Of a DNA stretch of 64,000 nt, positions 37,886 to 44,001 are shown one piece after another (the first letter of the stretch is position 1; the number at the start of each line of letters is the position of its first letter). The notes under the pieces were generated by a model that searched no databases, was not told where the DNA came from, and worked only from the letters and a program-made list of their open reading frames with translations. Position numbers and translations under genes: made by a program. The DNA comes from Chitinophagaceae bacterium. GTDB lineage: Bacteria; Bacteroidota; Bacteroidia; Chitinophagales; Chitinophagaceae. The stretch is from NCBI GenBank assembly GCA_947447265.1, contig CANFKC010000002.1, positions 1 through 64,000 of the forward strand, read 5' to 3'.

Positions 37886-38584
37886 CTATTCTTCTCTGAA
37901 ATCAAGGTTGCTCTTACCGATATTACAAACAGAACACAAAACTTGTAGATTTTCGTAAATCGTTTCGCCACCTTTATCCCACGCAAGCATATGGTCAACA
38001 TGTAATACAACTTCCGGATTTGTTGCAGGGCTTCTACCACACGCTACGCACTTAAAATTATCACGTCTCATTACGAGGAAGCGTAACCTCCAGTTAATAT
38101 CTCGTTTGGTCTTATGACGTTGTGTAGCACCCGTGGACGTTTCACTTATGATAGTTGCACCTGGCTCATCGATTTTGTTAACATATTCCACGAATTGCTG
38201 TAACGCACCTCGCCAAGTGCCGTATCGTTTTTCATACGTGCCCGCACTATATTTTGACAAGGGTGCAAGCATTTCGTTATACTTCGGTTGCCTACCAAGC
38301 CTTATCCAAACATTTTCGATATTGCCGAACAAATCTTCGTCAGTCAGGTTAAGATTTCTAGTTTTCTCTAGCCCAGCCTTCTTTAAAGTATCAAACCAGT
38401 TCCCAAACCTACGAGTTAGCGTTGTACTATGAAACTTTCCACGCTCGTTGTATTCGTCAATAGTTACTTTATCCTTACTTAATTCCTTCGACACTCTTAT
38501 AAGGTCATCCAACAGTTCCTGTTCAGGTGTATTCCGGTGATATGTATCAAGTTCAAATTTCATTGACTGCAATTTAGTAATCAT
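37886..38584 (-). CDS. HNH endonuclease with homing-endonuclease-associated repeats
   Basis: A 232-aa protein from the ATG at 38584; an in-frame TTG at 38599 would add five residues. The N-terminal two thirds contain two copies of a repeat of the HNH_repeat (homing endonuclease associated) type: FHSTTLTRRFGNWFDTLKKAGL and YSAGTYEKRYGTWRGALQQF. The C-terminal about 55 residues are an HNH/McrA-like nuclease with zinc-type cysteines: FKCVACG, then LHVDHMLAWDKGGE, then NLQVLCSVCNIGKSN. The repeats are thought to bind DNA and the HNH domain to cut it. It is the first gene inside the left junction of the disrupted tRNA, which makes a role in targeting worth testing. The next gene upstream (38604) is in the same direction, 19 bp away. 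Confidence 0.88.
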   Translation of the reverse strand: MITKLQSMKFELDTYHRNTPEQELLDDLIRVSKELSKDKVTIDEYNERGKFHSTTLTRRFGNWFDTLKKAGLEKTRNLNLTDEDLFGNIENVWIRLGRQPKYNEMLAPLSKYSAGTYEKRYGTWRGALQQFVEYVNKIDEPGATIISETSTGATQRHKTKRDINWRLRFLVMRRDNFKCVACGRSPATNPEVVLHVDHMLAWDKGGETIYENLQVLCSVCNIGKSNLDFREE

Positions 38585-38603
38585 AGCCTTTGTGGACAAA
38601 TGA

Positions 38604-38855
38604 TTAATAAGTCGTACCTTCTTTAAACAACACCAGCATCAAGTAAATAAAATTCTTGTTCTGGCTGCTGCATACCTCAAAGCATTTATCCATCAGTTTG
38701 CTTCTTTGTGCTGCTTCTTTGGCTGTATAAATATTGCCAGGTGCATCAACCTTGCACTTGCTAAATTCTTCGAAAGGGTTAGCATCTTTAATCTCGTTTG
38801 CAATCATGTTAATAAATAAAATGACATCCTGCATGTTTTTGATTTCACGTAGCAT
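38604..38855 (-). CDS. Small hypothetical protein, 83 aa
   Basis: Starts MLREIKNMQDVILFINMIANEI; an internal ATG at the eighth codon is also possible. It is polar, probably helical, with three cysteines (SKCKVD, DKCFEVCSS) and a hydrophobic end (FIYLMLVLFKEG). It is co-directional with the HNH gene 19 bp downstream and likely co-transcribed with it. I recognise no family. It could be an accessory or immunity partner; this is a guess from position only. Confidence 0.6.
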   Translation of the reverse strand: MLREIKNMQDVILFINMIANEIKDANPFEEFSKCKVDAPGNIYTAKEAAQRSKLMDKCFEVCSSQNKNFIYLMLVLFKEGTTY

Positions 38856-38879
38856 TGTTTTAAATTTTGGTGTGAACTG

Positions 38880-39625
38880 ATTTTATTAAATCTGAATAGG
38901 AGTTAGCCCTTTTGCTGATAAGCAACGCCACCTGTGCGGATAGCAAGGGCGGTGGGCTATGTGTGTGGCTAGCGCGGTTGCTGCCATGCCCCCTGACCGT
39001 AATAGCTGAGAATGTAGCCTTACTAATGGCTTGTGTGCGTTTGCTGTATGGCTGCATGAAAGATATTACAGCACGCTTGACGGCCTTGCTGCACGCCAGT
39101 GCCAATAATCAGTTAGCTAAGGTCAGGGTGGCTGCGTGGTGGCAGACGAACGATAAGGAAGCGCAATGAATTTATAACTGCTGCAACGATTGATGAACGG
39201 AATGCAGCGTGTGAGCCAATGGCAGCGTAAGGCTATCTATAATGCCCGTGCTTGGCTTATGTGTGCTGGCTGGCATTGTGATATGCCTGTAGCTTTGTAG
39301 GGCTGCGAATAGAGCGTAATGAGGGAAGAATGAGTAAAGCTGTTATAAAGGCATCCTTATGCGCTGGAATGGTGGGCTGCGAAGCGTTGGCAAACTATGA
39401 CAGATACTGTAGGGCTGGCTTTGTGCGTAATGAAATAACTGCCATTTTTCTTGGCTGTTATGCAATGCTGCTATCTGGCGAAGTTTTTGTGGGTAGGTGC
39501 AGCAACGCCATACCTTTTTACCTCTTGGTTATGAAGTTAAGCGAAGGGCTGATATTGTGTGCTGGCTGGCTTAACGTACATTCTGACAGATTGTTCCTGT
39601 TTATGTACAATCAGAGTCACTTTTT
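38880..39625. other. Unexplained 0.75-kb stretch with unusual composition
   Basis: Richer in G and C than its AT-rich neighbours, with recurring words: TGTGCTGGCTGGC near 39264 and 39554, GTAGGGCTG near 39298 and 39408, plus many CTG/GCTG runs. Open frames (about 80-100 codons on either strand) overlap one another and resemble no protein family. It could be a structured RNA, a decayed gene, or an element end. Confidence 0.4.
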
Positions 39626-39688
39626 CGGTTAAATATTCACCACGAAAGTGGCTACAGGCAACACTTTCACCAGAAAATTTTTTCTACA
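39626..39688 (+). repeat. Left copy of a ~60-bp imperfect direct repeat
   Basis: Shares GAAAGTGGC(T/C)ACAGGCAA, CACTTT/TACTTT and AAATT/TTTTCTA blocks with 43665-43724 in the same orientation; by eye about 75-80% identical. The pair brackets the AbiE and ClpP-like modules. Confidence 0.75.
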
Positions 39689-39692
39689 TAAT

Positions 39693-40550
39693 TTACTTAT
39701 TTTCATCGCTTGGTGTCATTTTCGCAGAAAACCCTGATTGTATCCCTTTCAAATATCTTATCATGTGCTCAATTGTCGTGTTTGTTTCCTGCGCCATATT
39801 CCTTATAAAGTCGCTCCGCTCGCCTTTTTCAAGATGACTATTTAGGATGCGCATTAATCGTTCGCAGAGCGGGTGGTTTCCTTTTAGTATCGCATAAATT
39901 TCACGTCCGATCACAATTGCTGAAACCTCATCCAGCTCCAGATCGGTCTCTGCTAGAAAAAGGTCACTATGGTGCTCATAGATCATGTCCCCTTCCAGGT
40001 CAAAAAAGTGTGCAATGATGTTTGCAATATCACGGGCATCTTTTATACGATGTTCCGGCCTATCATCATAAGCTATAAATTTCAGTAGTACGATGGCGGG
40101 TAACGTGGCTACGGCAAAGTGATGACCATCCATCATTTCTACCTCCTTCGTGCCTGTTTCATATACTTCCATGAATCCATTAACCTTGATACTGGTCAAG
40201 CCTTCACCTATAATTTCAACACCATCATCTATAGCCACTTCGCCGAATGGCAGCAGGTCTACGGCCGTTTTATCAGGTGCTATCACAACAAATGCATTGG
40301 TCGTAGAGGAGACATACCCTTTTTGTGTGGTCAGGTAATTATGTACCAGCTCATATTGTGCATGACTTCCTACTAAGATAGCAAAATCTATATCTTTTGT
40401 GGTCCTGAATTTCTTGTCACCTCTTGCATACCATACATCCTTGGCAATGGCTCCAATCAAATAGTAGTCAATATCGCAGGCAAGAAATGCTTCTTCCAGT
40501 GCGTTCAGTACGTCCTTTAATTCCTCTCTGTTAATCGCCTTCAAACTCAT
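39693..40550 (-). CDS. AbiEii-type nucleotidyltransferase toxin
   Basis: A 285-aa protein with a minimal nucleotidyltransferase fold: the YYLIGAIAKDVW segment near residue 30 and the paired acidic motif TTKDIDFAIL near residue 53, followed by a third acidic site candidate in AVDLLPFG. AbiEii toxins of type IV toxin-antitoxin systems are nucleotidyltransferases that stop growth, giving abortive phage infection; some modify tRNA. Its ATG lies inside the end of the AbiEi-like gene (20-bp overlap), the classic arrangement. It is shorter and more divergent than streptococcal AbiEii. Its 3' end is 5 bp from the direct repeat at 39626-39688. Confidence 0.82.
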   Translation of the reverse strand: MSLKAINREELKDVLNALEEAFLACDIDYYLIGAIAKDVWYARGDKKFRTTKDIDFAILVGSHAQYELVHNYLTTQKGYVSSTTNAFVVIAPDKTAVDLLPFGEVAIDDGVEIIGEGLTSIKVNGFMEVYETGTKEVEMMDGHHFAVATLPAIVLLKFIAYDDRPEHRIKDARDIANIIAHFFDLEGDMIYEHHSDLFLAETDLELDEVSAIVIGREIYAILKGNHPLCERLMRILNSHLEKGERSDFIRNMAQETNTTIEHMIRYLKGIQSGFSAKMTPSDENK

Positions 40551-41541
40551 TTTTTAAAAATTTATCGTAAATCAATTGAGCTGTTTCAATACACCTTGGG
40601 TCGTCTGTTAATATTAGATCGGCATAGACCAATAATGTTGGCGCAAAAGCTTCTTGCTGATGCTCTGGCTCATACCAGAATCGTTCATAAATATGCAACT
40701 CTCCTTCTTGATTCGGTATTAACCGCCAGTGGGGTACCAGTTCTCTTTTGCTATTGGTATATAATGTCAGCTCTTGGGGATTTAAGTAATCAGTCAGCGC
40801 CGCCGCCGCAGGTTCTCCTCCCCATGCCGCTGTGATATGTTCCGGAAAAACTAGCTTTTCCCAGTGATGTATTGCGTCCTTTTCCCAAAAACGATAGTTA
40901 CCTACATGGAGCGCGGGTTTTAACGTCTCTCTGTAGCCATCTATCCATCGCATTAATAACGCTTTTTTATTATGCAATATCCTTCGCTGTTTATCTCTTT
41001 GCAGTATAAAACCAGCATCTTTTAATCCGTCCAGAACGTTTTGTATATTACCTAGTGCTACGCCTGTTCGTTCAGCAAGCTGACGATAAGGCATATTAAT
41101 TGCTTCACGTTCAAGCAACAAGAAGAATACAACCCTTAACCCAGCTTTAGTAAATGCTCGATTGGTCACAGCCTTAGTTTTTTTAAGGGCTTTGTGCCCT
41201 TCTATCCATAGGTAAGTGCCTTCGGTATTGATGAATACATTACCAGCAGTATCGAGATAAGCTATCTTTTCGGCTCGAAGACGTTCTTTTATCATTGGAA
41301 ATATATGCTCAGCTATAACCATAAATGGCTGGTGCCGCCTTGCCTGATCCAGTAATTTGTCCAGCTGGTATTGTCTTAATTCCCGTTTTACCTCTATATA
41401 TGTATGAAACTGGCGTCCCTCTATAATAAAGTCAGCCTCGCCATCGACCTCCATCGGCCGATAGTTCCATTCCGCCTGTATGCCTGTATGTAGTTCCAGT
41501 TGGGCAAATGCATCCTCCATTATGTGCTCTTCTTGTCTCAT
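40531..41541 (-). CDS. AbiEi-type antitoxin/repressor with N-terminal PD-(D/E)xK-like domain
   Basis: A 336-aa protein. Residues about 1-115 resemble a restriction-endonuclease-like domain: Asp37 (GEADFIIEG) followed by Glu50-Val-Lys52 (YIEVKREL), the spacing of a PD-(D/E)xK site. Residues about 130-205 form a winged helix (YRQLAERTGVALGNIQNVLDGLK). The C-terminal 130 residues resemble the AbiEi C-terminal domain. AbiEi antitoxins bind inverted repeats in their own promoter; a 17-bp palindrome overlaps the expected start site here. Whether the nuclease-like domain cuts DNA is unknown. It overlaps the toxin gene by 20 bp. Confidence 0.78.
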   Translation of the reverse strand: MRQEEHIMEDAFAQLELHTGIQAEWNYRPMEVDGEADFIIEGRQFHTYIEVKRELRQYQLDKLLDQARRHQPFMVIAEHIFPMIKERLRAEKIAYLDTAGNVFINTEGTYLWIEGHKALKKTKAVTNRAFTKAGLRVVFFLLLEREAINMPYRQLAERTGVALGNIQNVLDGLKDAGFILQRDKQRRILHNKKALLMRWIDGYRETLKPALHVGNYRFWEKDAIHHWEKLVFPEHITAAWGGEPAAAALTDYLNPQELTLYTNSKRELVPHWRLIPNQEGELHIYERFWYEPEHQQEAFAPTLLVYADLILTDDPRCIETAQLIYDKFLKNEFEGD

Positions 41542-41552
41542 AATTTTACTAC

Positions 41553-41580
41553 GTACACGTTACGTGTACATGCAAATATA
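41553..41580 (-). promoter_or_regulatory. abiE promoter with overlapping palindromic operator
   Basis: On the minus strand TATATTTGC (41580-41572) is a perfect TAnnTTTG box. Just downstream lies the palindrome GTACACGT-T-ACGTGTAC (41553-41569), covering the expected transcription start near 41565 and ending 11 bp before the antitoxin ATG. Repression by the AbiEi-like protein is the likely role, by analogy with characterised AbiE systems. Confidence 0.75.
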
Positions 41581-41612
41581 GTGAACATATTGTAGGCCAC
41601 CTAATGGATGTT

Positions 41613-41649
41613 CAAAAAAATTAGCTGTTCACGCGCAGTGAACAGCTAA
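41613..41649 (-). terminator. Terminator separating the ClpP-like operon from abiE
   Basis: TTAGCTGTTCAC and GTGAACAGCTAA (41621-41632, 41638-41649) form a perfect 12-bp stem with a 5-base loop. Read on the minus strand it is followed by T7, so it ends the operon coming from 43271. Confidence 0.9.
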
Positions 41650-41805
41650 TAAAAACAAAACCTTTTCAACCACCGGTTTAGAAGATATCACAAAAATATA
41701 CTGAAAGTATAGGAAACAGAAGAATACTAAACTTAACCGCTACATGATATTGCGGAATAATAATATTACAATGAGGTAACCTTTGCCATCTCAGTTTTAA
41801 ACTTT

Positions 41806-42249
41806 TCATTTCGTGAAGTCATAACTCCCATCACTGTTAAAATCAAGCGGTGCCAGTGCTATATCCCGTTTTATAACTTCATAAAAAAATACATCCGACT
41901 TAGGCTTCAAGAAGTAGTTTGTAATACCCAGCTCTATGAATTTCTGATATAGCATAAACAGCATAAGACTACTCTGTGTCTTTACGGTATGTAATATCGT
42001 TTCGGTTGTCGCTTTATCAAGATTCGTGCGGTCTATCCCAAACTTCAATGTTGTCGTGACATATGCAAGCGGTGTCATGAGCTTTTCCGAGTTAAAATAA
42101 GTCATCTCCATAAATGAAGATGTTAGGTCAGCTTCTGTGTTAAGATCAATACTGTAAGCCATTGCCCCTTCAAAACCACCTGCATCGGTTCCGGCCTCCG
42201 GCACTGTCACCAGCGTGTTTACTTCTATCACTAATCCTTTAAGATCCAT
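41806..42249 (-). CDS. Unknown 147-aa protein, second paralogue of the ClpP-like operon
   Basis: Starts MDLKGLVIEVNTLVTV. Lines up along its length with the preceding 147-aa protein: MD(L/F)K-x-L-x-I at the start, then MxYxxxxKLMTPLAYVTTTLKFGI against LTPLASLRTILKFWV, then KTQSSLMLFMLYQKF against RTQHRYSCFVLHQKL. Acidic, no membrane segment, no signal peptide, no catalytic motif I can name. Last gene of a tight operon (12 bp after its paralogue); a terminator lies beyond. A heteromeric pair serving the ClpP-like protein is plausible but unproven. Confidence 0.8.
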   Translation of the reverse strand: MDLKGLVIEVNTLVTVPEAGTDAGGFEGAMAYSIDLNTEADLTSSFMEMTYFNSEKLMTPLAYVTTTLKFGIDRTNLDKATTETILHTVKTQSSLMLFMLYQKFIELGITNYFLKPKSDVFFYEVIKRDIALAPLDFNSDGSYDFTK

Positions 42250-42261
42250 AAAATCATAGAT

Positions 42262-42705
42262 TTATAGTTTGACCTTTACATAATTCCCTGCCTCATCAAA
42301 CGCAAGCGATGCCATACCCGGCGCAAAAACAACCCTGAATAGTTCTTCGTCCTTGACCTCTGGGAGCACAAACTGGTTAAAATTATGCGTCTTTAATTTT
42401 TGGTGAAGTACAAAACAACTGTACCTATGCTGTGTTCTCAGGGAAAACAGTATCCTTTCCGAACAAAGAACGTCTTCTTTTTCATTCTCACCTACCCAGA
42501 ACTTCAATATAGTCCGCAAGCTTGCGAGTGGTGTCAACCGTTCGTGGGCACTATAATACTGCATGTCCATCACTGAAACTATCTGCCCTTTATGAGTCTT
42601 AATGTTTAGGTCCAGATCAACCTCGCATTTGTGATCATCGCCTCTATGCAATTCTTCGTTGAATTGGAAAGCCTCGGTTTGAATAAATAATGCTTTAAAA
42701 TCCAT
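42262..42705 (-). CDS. Unknown 147-aa protein, first paralogue of the ClpP-like operon
   Basis: Starts MDFKALFIQTEAFQF; same length as, and a clear distant paralogue of, the next gene (shared pattern S-x-MxMxYxSxxERLTPLASLRTILKF, then SLRTQHRYSCFVLHQKL). Contains three cysteines and alternating beta-like strands in the first half. Only 2 bp separate its ATG from the stop of the ClpP-like gene, so translation is probably coupled. I do not recognise the family; it could be a substrate, adaptor or sensor for the protease-like protein. Confidence 0.8.
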   Translation of the reverse strand: MDFKALFIQTEAFQFNEELHRGDDHKCEVDLDLNIKTHKGQIVSVMDMQYYSAHERLTPLASLRTILKFWVGENEKEDVLCSERILFSLRTQHRYSCFVLHQKLKTHNFNQFVLPEVKDEELFRVVFAPGMASLAFDEAGNYVKVKL

Positions 42706-42707
42706 AG

Positions 42708-43271
42708 CTAAGAAAGGTTGAAGGTAAGCATGATCGCATCCGGTGGCACCGAAGGCACTTTTATCTCGTGAATGATTCCCTTATCAAGTGCAAATTGCAC
42801 ATCCTTCGCTTGTCCCTGGTGAAACAACTCCCTGAGCTCAACTTCCGTCATTTTTGATTTACTGGAAATTGTTTCAGATATCCTTTTTTCCATCCCCTCC
42901 ATACTGCTGATCAATTCCCGCAGGTGAACAATATTCATTTCCCCACTCATGTTTGCCTTTACGCCGTGATATAAAAAGGATGCGTTCGGTGCAGCATACC
43001 TTTTCTGTCCAGCCATAAACACAACATTAGCCATCGAGTTGATCAATCCGATATTATGCATTGTAATCGTTACATTCTGATGTAGTGAAACAAGGTAGTT
43101 GTAAAGCACAAAACCGGCATCAACCTCACCTCCAGACGATGCGAACAGAAAATATAATTCGGATGGCTTGTGAACTTCGATTACCTGAGTGCAGGCGCTA
43201 ATCCACTTTTTGACTTTCGCCGCGTTAATTTCCTCATATATGGTAATGAAAACTGTCTTAGTGTTCGGCAT
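42708..43271 (-). CDS. ClpP-like serine protease-fold protein
   Basis: A 187-aa protein of the ClpP/crotonase superfamily and first gene of a three-gene operon. Visible: FLFASSGGEVDAGFVLYNYL (the SPGG loop and following helix), the Ser79 nucleophile region IGLINSMANVVFMAG, and His102 in AAPNASFLYHG, a Ser-His spacing of 23 against 25 in E. coli ClpP. At the place of the ClpP Asp171 I read FHQGQAKD, with no Asp at the aligned position, so the third catalytic residue may be missing or replaced. No Clp ATPase lies nearby. It has no signal peptide, so it is probably cytoplasmic. It may be a dedicated protease or a sensor in a defence or stress module. Confidence 0.85.
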   Translation of the reverse strand: MPNTKTVFITIYEEINAAKVKKWISACTQVIEVHKPSELYFLFASSGGEVDAGFVLYNYLVSLHQNVTITMHNIGLINSMANVVFMAGQKRYAAPNASFLYHGVKANMSGEMNIVHLRELISSMEGMEKRISETISSKSKMTEVELRELFHQGQAKDVQFALDKGIIHEIKVPSVPPDAIMLTFNLS

Positions 43272-43360
43272 TTCATCGGTTTTTTTTGGATAATCAATTT
43301 TGATTTAAGTGGTACTCACTTCTCTTTTTTATCGCGGTTAGGCTATTAGACTGAAAATTT

Positions 43361-43389
43361 ATTTAGTGCAACAAGTTGTTGCACTAAAT
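43361..43389. promoter_or_regulatory. 29-bp perfect palindrome upstream of the ClpP-like operon
   Basis: Two 14-bp arms (ATTTAGTGCAACAA and TTGTTGCACTAAAT) around a single G, 89 bp before the operon's first ATG (43271). There is no T-run on either side, so it is more likely a protein-binding site than a terminator. Confidence 0.75.
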
Positions 43390-43664
43390 TTAATCAGCTC
43401 TGGCGATGGCATAAAACTGGTACAATTGACGAATATAGAAAAGATTGGGAACATAAATGTCGGTCGTATCCGTAATTTCAATTTGCAGGTTCTAGGAAAG
43501 CTGGGCAATTTAATTGTTCCTACCTTTAAAGGTTACGATTCGTATCACTTTATGATGCTATTAGCAACATGTGTATCTTGCAGAAGGGATTCGCGTAAAA
43601 AAAGTGATGAATTTGTTACTCTTCACAAATCTTTCTTGTTTGAGGAATACTAAAGCCATTTTTA

Positions 43665-43724
43665 CGATTAATTTTCGCCATGAAAGTGGCCACAGGCAAT
43701 ACTTTAACCGGAAATTATTTTCTA
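43665..43724 (+). repeat. Right copy of the ~60-bp imperfect direct repeat
   Basis: Partner of 39626-39688 in the same orientation, sharing the GAAAGTGGC-ACAGGCAA core and the TTTTCTA end. It lies about 110 bp inside the right tRNA junction. Confidence 0.75.
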
Positions 43725-43832
43725 ACAAAACTTCACACACTTTCCAAAGTTTCTCCTAAAATTACAAAACTACATAAGTATATAATGTTGATAATCAATA
43801 CTAAAATTAGTGAAAATCACTGGGATCTACGT

Positions 43833-43874
43833 TTCCCAAGCTGAGGGTCGCGGGTTCGAGTCTCGTTTTCCGCT
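43833..43874 (+). pseudogene. 3' half of the split tRNA-Gly(CCC)
   Basis: Contains the loop TTCCCAA, anticodon stem GCTGA, variable GGGTC, T-arm GCGGG-TTCGAGT-CTCGT, acceptor TTTCCGC and discriminator T. The acceptor strand pairs fully with the GCGGAAG at 37487-37493 (one G-T pair) and GCTGA pairs fully with the TCAGC at 37513-37517. So the two pieces are one gene cut in the anticodon loop. Sequence before 43833 does not resemble a tRNA 5' half. Confidence 0.9.
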
Positions 43875-43882
43875 CTTAACGT

Positions 43883-43918
43883 AAAGTCTTGATAGTTTTT
43901 ACTGTCAGGACTTTTTTT
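43883..43918 (+). terminator. Original tRNA-Gly terminator
   Basis: AGTCTTGA and TCAGGACT pair (one G-T) around TAGTTTTTACTG and are followed by T7. It lies 9 bp after the tRNA 3' half, as expected for the intact ancestral gene. Confidence 0.8.
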
Positions 43919-44001
43919 ATGATGGCGTATTTTTAGTTTTTATGGGCTTGCCCTTGCAAGCGATGTTACATTTTTTTAGAAATTTAGCTCACCTTTGACC
44001 A

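Larger units (their letters stand above)
37528..43842. mobile_element. 6.3-kb genomic island inserted in the tRNA-Gly anticodon loop
   Basis: The two tRNA halves both contain TTCCCAAGCT (37518-37527 and 43833-43842), so the insert is 6,315 bp with a 10-bp direct repeat, and neither junction rebuilds the tRNA. Every gene I trust inside (HNH endonuclease, small protein, AbiEii, AbiEi, two 147-aa paralogues, ClpP-like) is on the minus strand. No integrase or transposase is visible. The position and cargo fit a defence-type island; how it entered is unknown. Confidence 0.82.

Noticed and set aside
38860-39632. Three overlapping frames of 81-100 codons on both strands.
   Set aside because: They overlap each other, lack family resemblance and lie in a word-repeat region; treated as unexplained sequence instead.
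43366-43653. A 95-codon plus-strand frame with a GTG start.
   Set aside because: It begins inside the 29-bp palindrome, resembles no family, and opposes every other gene in the island.
37528-43842. A group I or other intron in the anticodon loop.
   Set aside because: The insert is far larger than such introns, holds several unrelated genes on one strand, and shows no intron core near the junctions.
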